From the NCBI GenBank assembly GCA_003263845.1, contig JYJN01000077.1:62001-126000 (forward strand): DNA of 64,000 bases, in the 5' to 3' direction. Below are positions 55,478 to 64,000 of this stretch, piece after piece. The DNA comes from Vibrio aestivus. Its GTDB lineage: Bacteria > Pseudomonadota > Gammaproteobacteria > Enterobacterales > Vibrionaceae. Within the stretch, counting starts at the first letter, position 1; each line of letters begins with the position of its first letter. The position numbers and the translations under genes were made by a program. The notes beneath the pieces were generated by a model. It had not been told where the DNA came from. It ran no database searches and saw only the letters and a program-made list of their open reading frames with translations.

Positions 55478-58400
55478 ATGGATAGATCCATGAAACAAAA
55501 TACCCTCGTGAAAATCATCGTCAACAAGTCCCACTTTAAGGACAAATTGACGGAAGTTGAATCGTATGGTCACACCCTTTTCACAGGTGAAAACGGTGAT
55601 GGTAAATCGACGACTCTCAGCCTCTACGGGCATTTTATGGCGCTGAGCCGAGCAAGTTAGTTGACAGGGAAGCGGGAAAACTCCCGTTTGCCCAATTTTA
55701 TCTGCCAGATGACAAGTCGTTCATTGCCTATGAGTACTTAAAGCAGGGGCAACCGAAAGTTGCCTTTATCTACAAAAACGGCTCAAGTGGCATCGCCTAC
55801 CGATTTGCAGATATCTCCGCCGAATCCTTATTGTCAAGAGAAAACATCGATGCGCTAGAGAATGAGTTCAAAAGCACCCGCGACTGGCTTTCACAGCACA
55901 TCAAACAACAAGTAGATGTCAGCCAGCCAATCACAACGACGCAGGATTACCGTTGGGTTATCCAGAACAACCGACCCGAGCTAGGCAAGCGCCGCCACTC
56001 CAACGGCCAGCTACTGACTATCGCACAGCGCTATTCACTGTGTGATCCTGGACACTCAATGCAGCACATTGACGTACTCGTATCCACAATGATGCGTAAC
56101 AACAACCTGCTCGATAGCTTCCGTCGTATGGTGACCGATGCCTTCATCGCCCCGAAAGTATCGCTGTCCAAGTCTCCCTTTAACAAAGCAGATATCAACC
56201 ACCTCGATGCTCTCAAAGCCATTCGAGAGCTGGAAAAACACAAAAAGACCTTCGACAACGCCTTGATGCTCAGCAAGCGAATGGATGCCCTGTATCGTGA
56301 AGCTACGTTTCTGCTAAACCAGATGGAAGCTAAGCGGGATAGCGAAATTTCCCGCAGGGAAGCCATCTTAGAAGAACTGGACACGGCGCAGAAGAGCTTG
56401 AGGGAGTTTAAGCAGAAAGCCGAAGAACAACGAACAAAGCTCAACGAAGCCTACAATGACATCAAGAGCAAGCTCGAGTCGATTGACCGAGATCTAACGG
56501 CCATCAATCACAAGCGTGACCATTTTGAACGCACCGAGAATATTCAGGAAGTCCTATCTGAGCGCGACCAAGCAGATATCATTCGAACCCAACACAAACA
56601 GGCAGTGGAACATTTGAAGATGCTCTGCGAGGGCTTTGAGTCAGAAGAGAAACAACTTGAAACTGAGCTTCAGAAACTCAACACTCAGCATTTGGAAATG
56701 GCATACGAGGTATCCCAAAAAGTCGATGACCATAAGCAGGCACTTCAGTCTCACAAAGACAGTGTCCAAGCAGCAGTCGAGCAGGCCAAGGAAACTCACT
56801 ATAAGAACATTGAGCAAATCAATGAGACTTACAGGGATATGGAGAGCAATGCCGCTTCAGACCTGATCGATGCCAAGGTTGCCGTTGAGCGGGCGGGCAA
56901 TCTTACTTCCGATGAACATAAAGAGCTGGAAGGCTACCAGCAGCAAATTAATGAGCTGCGCGACGAGATTGATCAAGAAAACCGTAACCTCAACTCCGCT
57001 AATGAGCAGGTCACATCCCTAAGCCGGAGCCACCAAGATCTGTTGACCGATATCGATAGTACAAAAAAAACCAAGGTCACTTACCAAAACAAAATCACCC
57101 AAATCCAAGAAATCCTTAACCCAGCCTCCAATACACTTGCAGCGTTCCTCAATAAGGAAGTACCGGAATGGAAATCGACGTGGGGCAAAACCATCAACCC
57201 TAGCTTGCTTTCCAACACCAAACTCGCCCCTGCGTGGGGAAATGACTCAGAACATAGCCAGCACCTAATTCACGGGGTAGAACTAGACCTTTCTAGTGTC
57301 AGCTCAGAACTGGCTCGGGAGGAAGAGCAGTTACTCGATGACCTCCAAACGCTGGAAGCCAAAATTGCCAGCACGGATAAAACGCAGCAGGAACTGAGCC
57401 GGCGGGCGAAAGACATCTACAAGGAAATCAGTAACTATAAGAAAATGGCACTGATGGCCAAGGATGTGATCGATAAGCATGATAAAAACGTCAAGCGGAT
57501 TAACCTCCAACTCAGCAACAAGAGACAGCTGTTTGCTGAAGAAGCAAGGGAAAGGACGCTATTAGCTAAAAGGCATGTAAACCACTGCGAGCAGGAAGGC
57601 AAACGCATTAGAGCCGAACACGATAAGAAGATTGCCAACATCACCAATACCCACAACAATGCCATCCTACAAATCGAATCCGATGGCACAATGAAAAAAG
57701 TGGAATTCAAGGCCGTTATCACAGGGCTAGAAGAAAGTGTGAAGAGGCACAAAAACACCACCAAAGAGCGCATAAATCAGCTCAAGGCGCTCACGCCGAT
57801 AAACTCAAATCCGAAGGCATTGACCCCGTGGTGATAGCCACTGCGCGCGAGGAGGTGGAAAAACTTGCGGGACGTATTGAGCGCATTGAAAAGTCCCACG
57901 ACCTCATCGCCGAATACAATACATGGAAGGCAAAAGATTGGAGCAGGGTCGACAGCCTTAACTCAGAAGAGAAATTGCTCAAGGATCGAAAAGCTGACTC
58001 AGAACGTCTTATCGCTCAGCAAAAAAAAGAGAAAGAAGCCAGCGAAAAGCGGCATAATGATGAAATTAAAAGGCTCGAGCAAGACAGTAATCGTGCCCAC
58101 GATAACGCTTCTGAACTAGACAAAGCCGCGACACGGCTCTACGAAACCATTCTGCCTGAGTTCCTAACCGACGAGATGCCTGAAGGGAGCTTGCATGTCG
58201 ATATCGCCATCGACCAGTCAAGTGTATTGGTCAAGCAGATCAACGGCAATCGCGATGCATCATCAAGAGTATCGACAAGGTCACCGAAGTTCTGAACGAG
58301 CTGGGTACAGCCAATGATATCTCGCAGTTCTGGGAAGAGGTGAAGCGTCAACGCAAGCAGGAGATCGAAGATAGCTTACCAGATCAGGCGACATTCGGCG

Positions 58401-59223
58401 CCGACTTCAAGGTGGCGTTACTGCCCTCGCTTGACCAGCTGATCAATGTCGTGATCCCCGAGAAGCAATCCATCATTCTTGAAGCGATCCGATCTGTATC
58501 GATGAAGTACTCGAACTTCTACCTCACACTTGATGATATGAACAAGAAGATCCGGAATGTCTCTAACTTGCTCGGTCGCTCCGTCGAGACCTCCAACCCC
58601 TTCCCTGCTATTGAGGAAGTACAGTTGGGAGTCGTCAGTAAAATTGAAAAATTCGAGAGCTTTGATGCACTAAAGGCGTTCAACCTTGAATGGGAAAAAT
58701 GGGAGGAAGCGTCATCGACGACCATCCCAAGCACCGCGTTCATCAGGAGCTTTGAGGCCGCTTATCACTCCTTGTCATTGCTCAAACTCAACACCAACCT
58801 CAGCTCCTTGGTGGATTTAGAGATCAACATGACCGAAAACGGGACACGGCGTATCATCGCAACGATGCTGATTTGGCAGGGGTCAGCAGTGAAGGCATAT
58901 CAAAACTGGCCTGTATTGTAGTCTTCTGCGGCATGGTTCGTTTCCTTTGTCCTGATGAAAACACCGTCATCCACTGGCCTGTCGATGAGCTCGGTAAGAT
59001 ATCCCTGTCCAACACCCGCTTGCTGTTCAATATGATGAGCGAGAAAGGCATCACTCTGGTCACCGCCGAACCGAACTACCGCCGTGAAATGTTGAAGTAC
59101 TACCAAAACAAACTTCACCTAGACCGCCGCTATGGGGTAATGACTTATGTCGATGTTCGAAAGAGCCAGAGCGCGAGCCGTCTCTTCTCTGTCGTTAACA
59201 CCCAACAAGAAAAGGAAGCCTGA
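55478..59223 (+). CDS. jetC: JetC/MukB-like SMC ATPase of a Wadjet-type system (four frameshifts)
   Basis: The joined frames encode about 1249 residues. The N-terminal Walker A is 'LFTGENGDGKSTTLSL', followed after the first break (about 55635) by 'FYGAEPSKLVDREAGKL'. Then come long coiled coils flanking a hinge-like segment, and a C-terminal ATPase half with 'DADLAGVSSEGISKL' and the Walker B 'VIHWPVDELGKI'. Such SMC proteins load on plasmid DNA with kleisin and MukE-like partners. Breaks at about 55635, 57795, 58257 and 58862 are each single-base deletions; the surrounding frames are fully open. I favour sequence error, but an inactive gene is possible. ATG 55478 follows GGAA. Confidence 0.82.
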
Positions 59224-59226
59224 TAA

Positions 59227-59872
59227 ATGTCGAGTTTTGAACGCACCGTCGAGCTGCTGATGCAAGAAGAAGTCATCTGCAATACGGCATACAGCGCTGA
59301 GTTTGCTTTTCTCAACGACAATATCAAACGGAGTGAGGTCGATGTCTTCCTGCGCCGAATTAACCGCTCAGTGGCTAAGACCAGTGATAACCTCGGCTAT
59401 CTTATGGTCTACAACGATCTTAGCGACAGCAACCGAAAGCGACGTGTAACAGCGCAATTCAAGAAAATTGAGGGCGAGATGGCAACGCTCGTGGAATGGC
59501 TACGCTTTGCCCGCAACATAGACGCCAACTCTAACCCTATCAGTGCCGGAGAGCGGATCACCGAATCCGAACTGCTAGCGGCCATCGACGTCGTCACGGC
59601 CGCTTGCCGAGCAGCTGACCGCTATCTCCAACAAGCTTGGCCGCCAAGTCAAAGCCCGTGAAGTGAAGAAGAAATTAACCGCCGTACTGAGCTACCTGAC
59701 CGACTCCGGTTACTTTGTACAGCTCAACACCACAGGCTCTGTCTATGAGGCAACTGCGAAGTGGTCGTTGGTCTACGATCTGCTTGAGTTCTATCTCCAG
59801 CGGCGGGCACCTGAAAACCCTGAACACGATCAAGTAAAACTGGAAGCAGCGCAGCAAGGTTTGGAGTTCTAA
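59227..59872 (+). CDS. jetB: JetB/MukE-like subunit (frameshifted)
   Basis: This encodes about 215 residues with helical winged-helix-like segments ('FLNDNIKRSEVDVFLRRINRS', 'KKLTAVLSYLTDSGYFVQL'). Its size and position between the SMC and kleisin-like genes match MukE/JetB, which bridges kleisin and SMC heads. The frame breaks near 59612; 'AEQLTAISNKLGRQVKAREV' joins the two parts. The ATG lies 3 bp after the jetC stop. Sequence similarity to MukE is weak by eye, so the call rests largely on context. Confidence 0.68.
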
Positions 59873-59874
59873 TC

Positions 59875-61110
59875 ATGAGCCGACAACAAGAATCTAAGCG
59901 CGCTCTCTCGGCACTACACAATCACTGGGAAATGATAGACTCCGCCTGTTATGAGGACGGAGGTATCATCCCACACACTGAAGAAGGCGAAGCAGCAGCC
60001 AAGGCGCTGCTATCCTCCCGGCTGGCTTACCTCACTGATGACGAAACAGGGGTACAGATCCACTCATCGGTCAAAAAAGTCCTGAACCGTGCGACCTCGC
60101 GTATTCGGTTCAGGGAGAAGCACGGAGAGTTCTCAGGGTTCATTGAATCCATAGACTTTGCCATTGACCACTATCGCGCAACAAAGCACAACGAGGCCAT
60201 GCACGAAGAAGCCTTTGATGAGCTTCGGGATATCGTGATCGAAATGATGGATGCATTGAGTGAAGCCACCAGCATGTTCCACCATGTGATTAATGACGAG
60301 TTTTCCACTGTTACGGATGTTGATAGCAAGATACTTCAAATCACCCGCTGCAAGAATGAAGTCGTTCGCCTAAACGACATACTGGGTAAGCTGTCAGTTC
60401 GGCATTTGCGGGAGTGGGTCATCGCTGATATCCGGCTTGAAAGTCTCATAATGAAACGGCTTAAAGCCAGTGTCGATGAGGCATTGAATGATATCGACAG
60501 TTCAAACCGAAAACTGGTCGAAATCCTACTCAAAGTCCAACGTGACAAAGAGATTAAGAAAAAGAACTACCTAATAGATGCTGCCAAGGCACTGTTTGGT
60601 GAAAATGGTGTGTTTGCTAACCCTCTTGTTGACCCTGACGACATACCACCAGCGTTACGGATTGGTGCCTGCTTGGAGATCGGAGGACATCCGTCGATTT
60701 ATACTGGTTTTGACGACGATAAGTTGTACGACATTGTTCAAGCGGTCGCTAGTCAATCTGAAAAAATTATTCCCGATCCTAAAGCCAAAGAGTCAGGTGC
60801 CACCGAAGATAGCCGCGGCATTACCAAAACCATTGAAATAGATGAGATTGATGAAACACTCGAAGACCTCTTCTCCGCCCTTGGTGCCGGCTCTATCACC
60901 GACGATATCATCTCCTCCGTTGATATCCGCGAAAAACTGGCACTCGACCTACCTGTCGATGAATGGCTGATGCTCATTGCTACCTACATCAATGCACAAG
61001 GTAGAGCGTCGATGTCACAATATCAGGTCAAATATGATTCAGAAGTTGAGATGCCATTCAGTGGAAACCTCAGGGTGGCCGACATTAAGTTCGTGAGGAA
61101 ACATGCATGA
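59875..61110 (+). CDS. jetA: JetA/MukF-like kleisin subunit
   Basis: This encodes 411 residues, intact. It is mostly helical, with an acidic middle ('DEIDETLEDLFSALGAGSITDD') and a winged-helix-like C-terminus ('MLIATYINAQGRASMSQYQVKYD'). Size, helical content and position fit the kleisin-like JetA/MukF/MksF subunit. It starts 2 bp after the jetB stop, and its end overlaps the next ATG by 4 bp (ATGA). Direct kleisin motifs are too divergent to recognise by eye. Confidence 0.68.
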   Translation: MSRQQESKRALSALHNHWEMIDSACYEDGGIIPHTEEGEAAAKALLSSRLAYLTDDETGVQIHSSVKKVLNRATSRIRFREKHGEFSGFIESIDFAIDHYRATKHNEAMHEEAFDELRDIVIEMMDALSEATSMFHHVINDEFSTVTDVDSKILQITRCKNEVVRLNDILGKLSVRHLREWVIADIRLESLIMKRLKASVDEALNDIDSSNRKLVEILLKVQRDKEIKKKNYLIDAAKALFGENGVFANPLVDPDDIPPALRIGACLEIGGHPSIYTGFDDDKLYDIVQAVASQSEKIIPDPKAKESGATEDSRGITKTIEIDEIDETLEDLFSALGAGSITDDIISSVDIREKLALDLPVDEWLMLIATYINAQGRASMSQYQVKYDSEVEMPFSGNLRVADIKFVRKHA

Positions 61111-62003
61111 ACACCAATGTAATTGAAATGGCGAAAAAAATTGTCACCTTACGTCTGCGCAGGTTTGCTGTGTCAAAAAACACCACCCAGTTGTTGAACG
61201 ATGCTGGTATCGATCACTACAAATCCAAAGGGCAATATGTCATCAATAGAACCGACATAGATGAGATAGAACGCTACTACACGCATTTGCTGGGCGCCCC
61301 ATTGGTTCAATTTACGCGGGCAAACAACCGGATTGATGCCACCAAAACTTCCAACAAAGAAAAATCTGCAAAAGGCGGAGTGTTTGAAGCCTTATTGTCG
61401 ATCGTGGCCTATCGAGAGCTGCACCTGACAACAGGTGTGATACCAGCAGGTATCAACGTAATTATCTCAACGCAAGCAGAAAGCCTCATAACTGATAAAA
61501 TAGAGCGACTAGTGGTCATCGAAAACTCTGAACTGCTGGTTCAGAGCGAGCGTCTCATTGCGACACTGCCTGAACAATGGCAGAGCAATACACTTGTGGT
61601 ATACCGTGGTCATGGTGAAAGCCAGCAGCAGATCAAAACTCTTCTCCAAGCCCTAAAACCCAACGCACAAGTCGCCTTCTATTTTGATTACGACTTCTCA
61701 GGTATGAAACTCATCAATGCCTTCATGTCTTATGTCAGCTGTCCAGCCAGTATCATCACCCCAAGTCACACAGATAAGCAGCTCAAGCAACTGACAAACT
61801 ATGAAAATTTTTCAAAACAGTACCTGGAAGGCATGCACTTGCTAACAAGAACAAAAGCAGCAGGAACACATCACGAAACCGTCATTCATAAAATCACACA
61901 TTGGCTAAAAAACTATGAGCTAGCTGTCACCCAGGAAGCTCTGGTGGCACACAATACCCAACTCCAGTCCACACCGCTGAATTGGAAAGAGCACAATAAG
62001 TAG
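61107..62003 (+). CDS. jetD: JetD-like Toprim nuclease subunit (DUF7281-type)
   Basis: This encodes 298 residues, intact. The C-terminal half has a Toprim-like metal site: Glu139 in 'RLVVIENSELL' and the DxD pair Asp194/Asp196 in 'VAFYFDYDFSGMKL'. This is the arrangement of topoisomerase VI-like nucleases and of JetD/MksG, which cut plasmid DNA held by the SMC complex. It is shorter than the JetD proteins I remember, and the N-terminus lacks a clear DUF3322 pattern; I recall DUF7281 for this branch. The ATGA overlap with jetA shows translational coupling. Confidence 0.78.
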   Translation: MNTNVIEMAKKIVTLRLRRFAVSKNTTQLLNDAGIDHYKSKGQYVINRTDIDEIERYYTHLLGAPLVQFTRANNRIDATKTSNKEKSAKGGVFEALLSIVAYRELHLTTGVIPAGINVIISTQAESLITDKIERLVVIENSELLVQSERLIATLPEQWQSNTLVVYRGHGESQQQIKTLLQALKPNAQVAFYFDYDFSGMKLINAFMSYVSCPASIITPSHTDKQLKQLTNYENFSKQYLEGMHLLTRTKAAGTHHETVIHKITHWLKNYELAVTQEALVAHNTQLQSTPLNWKEHNK

Positions 62004-62134
62004 AAAGCCAAAGGAATCAATTGATGGACTTCGTATACGTTGAAAGTTGTTTTCTTTCCTGGTTCCGTCTGGTAGATCTGCAATTTCACAAAATTATTAA
62101 GTTATGGTTGTTTCAACAGAAACCATGAATAGTA

Positions 62135-62160
62135 GAGAGCCGCATTTAGCGGCTCTTTTT
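62135..62160 (+). terminator. Terminator after the Wadjet cassette (second copy)
   Basis: GAGCCGC/GCGGCTC with a short loop and T5 lies about 130 bp after jetD. Its 25-nt core matches the guaC terminator at 24 of 25 bases. Confidence 0.85.
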
Positions 62161-62178
62161 ACCCAAATCTTAAGTGCT

Positions 62179-62349
62179 TAGGGTCTGTTGATCTTTTGCG
62201 GGGGAGCTTAGCTCGAACCCTTGGGGCAGCACTTGTTGGTCATTTATTCGTCGTTATCGGTTTGCTCAAGTAGAATAACTACATATCAAAACCTCTGCCT
62301 TGACTAAATACCCAACAAGTGGCTGCAAAAATCAGCTCAAAAGACCCTA
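62179..62349. mobile_element. MITE-like palindromic element or IS remnant
   Basis: The 171-bp stretch starts with TAGGGTCT and ends with its exact complement AGACCCTA. A second internal inverted repeat pairs GCAGCACTTGTTGGTCATTTA (left arm) with TAAATACCCAACAAGTGGCTGC (right arm, about 19-20 of 22 matching). No transposase is encoded. The structure fits a non-autonomous element made of two IS ends. No target duplication was identified. Confidence 0.55.
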
Positions 62350-62533
62350 GTAATAGGGACATCGCGAGTTTAAACGTTGATATATATCAATTGATTACAC
62401 CGCACAGAGAAGTGCAACACAACTTTTTGATTTTGCGTCTTTATCTAAAAACTTTACGTTTGATGGAATATTAACTGAAGTCTGAATATAGTAAACTCTA
62501 TTCCCATAAGTAAAAATAGTTACGGACTTAAAA

Positions 62534-64000
62534 ATGGCAACCTTAATCAGTTGGCTTGGTAGAACAGATCTTGATCAAATGAAGCTGGATAAACCAGCTT
62601 CAATTGCAACGATTGCTTTGAAAGGAAAAACACTAGACAGCATTATTATTCTTGCCAGTGCCTGGGATGATGAATGGTACGATTATGAAGAGTGGTTGAA
62701 GAGAAAGCTGGCTTGTGCAGGGCGTTCCAAGACCTCTGTGACTATCCAACGTGTTCGATTGGCATCTCCGATAGATTATTCCGCTATAACCAAAGTAATG
62801 CAAAAACAATTGAGTAAGATTTCTGCTGGCTCAGAACATATTTATCTGAACCTCACTTCTGGAACGCCTGCAATGACGGTTGTTTCTGTCTTGCTCGGTA
62901 AGAGCATTGCAAAGTGCCAGCTCCTTCAAACATCACCCAAAGGTGAGCTAATTGAAGTGGATATACCTGTCGATTTCGCGACTGAATACACCAAATCCTC
63001 CACTAGCGCTATACAGTCTCTGACATCAGATATCCCTCATTTAAGCTCAGCTTTTGAAGCTATAACAGCAAAGTCGAAAATCATGCAGCTTCTAGTGAAA
63101 AAGGCTCACAGACTCGCATTATCTGATTTACCTGCACTCGTACTGGGGGAAAGTGGATCTGGCAAAGAGGTTATGGCAACGGCAATTCACAATGCAAGCT
63201 CTCGCTCAGAAAAGCCATTTAGAGCGGTCAACTGCGGTGCACTACCAGAAAATTTGGTGGACTCAATTTTGTTTGGTCACGTTAAAGGGGCCTTTACTGG
63301 AGCAGATAAAGTACATTCAGGTCTATTTGAACAGGCAAATGGTGGCACTTTATTCCTAGATGAAGTGGGTGAGCTGCCACTTAATGTCCAAGTTAAATTA
63401 CTCAGAGCGCTGCAACAAAAAGAGATTACGCGAGTCGGTGACGTTAAATCTAAGGTTGTTGATGTGCGCATTATTGCAGCCACGCACCAAGACCTATTTG
63501 AGATGACATCGCAAGGTGTCTTTCGTGAAGATTTGTTCTACCGACTTGCCGTTGGGGTAATTGAAATGCCACCGCTTAGAGCGAGATCGGAAGACATTCC
63601 AGAGCTCATATCGACTCTGATGAGCGATATCAATCAACAGGCCGAAAAACATCCACTGTTTGAAAGTAAGAAAAATTTCCACCGATGCAATAAATTTTGC
63701 ACAATCATACGCGTGGCCCGGAAATATCAGGGAGCTTTGGAATACGCTGAATCGAGCAGTGTTATGGTCTGAATCGACCACCATTTCTGCCGAAGACCTT
63801 CAATCGTCAGTATTAAGTGCAGGTAGAAATCAATCTTCGCAGGGTGAATTTACTGTACCTGGGGATATACAGCAATACATTGATACTATTAAGAAAGATG
63901 CGGTTGAATCAGCTTTAGAGTATAGTCGAAATAATAAATCCAAAGCGGCCGAAGCATTAGGTTTAAAGAGCCACCAAACGTTAAGCGGATGGATGACAAA
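62534..64000 (+). CDS. Sigma-54 activator with N-terminal CARF-like domain (partial, frameshifted)
   Basis: The gene runs off the window. The N-terminus opens '[13 protein letters not shown]' and has '[20 protein letters not shown]' (residues 102-121), the N-x-T-x-G-T-x-x-M motif of CARF domains. An AAA+ sigma-54 interaction domain follows: Walker A 'GESGSGKE', 'GAFTGA' and 'LFLDEVGEL'. After a +1 break near 63680 (TTTCCACC should be TTTCACC) the frame continues '[16 protein letters not shown]' and a Fis-type HTH ('[17 protein letters not shown]'). This is the layout of RtcR, the CARF-sigma-54 activator of RNA repair. The target is unseen. Confidence 0.85.

Overview
The window reads as a Vibrio chromosome, most likely the second one. 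Reasons: an intact LuxT-type TetR regulator, a VanI/VanR-type acyl-homoserine-lactone pair, a VarA/CsrA-type regulatory RNA, a long GAPDH variant, and several genes (guaC, pyrC, codBA, the Bat operon) that I remember on chromosome II of V. cholerae. The species is not resolved. No rRNA, tRNA or CRISPR array was seen.

Layout. 0-9.7 kb: C-terminus of a GH20 hexosaminidase, divergent argP/argO, a phospholipase-D lipoprotein, a long GAPDH, a hybrid histidine kinase and a dCMP deaminase-like protein. 9.9-14.7 kb: a CsrB-family sRNA with about 25 GGA motifs and an upstream VarA-like box, then the cytosine operon codBA and an AraC/GyrI regulator. 14.7-25.5 kb: YjeH-like and LysE-type exporters, an oxidoreductase, an OsmC-family protein, an L,D-transpeptidase-like protein, a GGDEF protein, a divergent XRE-cupin/BenE pair with operators, an AraC regulator, a LMW phosphatase-like protein and a secreted chitin-binding-like protein. 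25.6-32.7 kb: a six-gene MoxR/DUF58/DUF4381/BatA/BatBC/BatD operon. 33-39.8 kb: a small protein, a cysteine-peptidase-like protein, a PTS EIIC-EAL fusion, pyrC with a strong PurR box, a Pmp3 peptide and a MOSC/ferredoxin-reductase fusion. 40-41.4 kb: the quorum-sensing pair vanI/vanR with a perfect lux-box palindrome. 41.5-53.2 kb: mixed transporters, regulators and enzymes, including luxT and a CheC-type response regulator coupled to a PAS protein. 53.5-54.8 kb: guaC with an attenuator-like leader.

The accessory part is 54.8-64 kb. It holds a four-gene condensin-like cassette (SMC ATPase, MukE-like, kleisin-like, Toprim nuclease), that is a Wadjet/MksBEFG-type anti-plasmid system in the order C-B-A-D. 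It is bracketed by two nearly identical copies of a terminator hairpin. A 171-bp MITE-like palindromic element follows. Next is a sigma-54 activator whose N-terminus carries a CARF-like nucleotide-sensing motif; it runs off the window edge.

About 19 of some 50 genes carry single-base frameshifts, often a missing G in a G run and including the housekeeping gene pyrC. No in-frame stops were seen inside the reconstructed frames. I read this as indel error in the sequence, not gene decay. Interrupted genes are therefore annotated as whole CDSs with the break noted.
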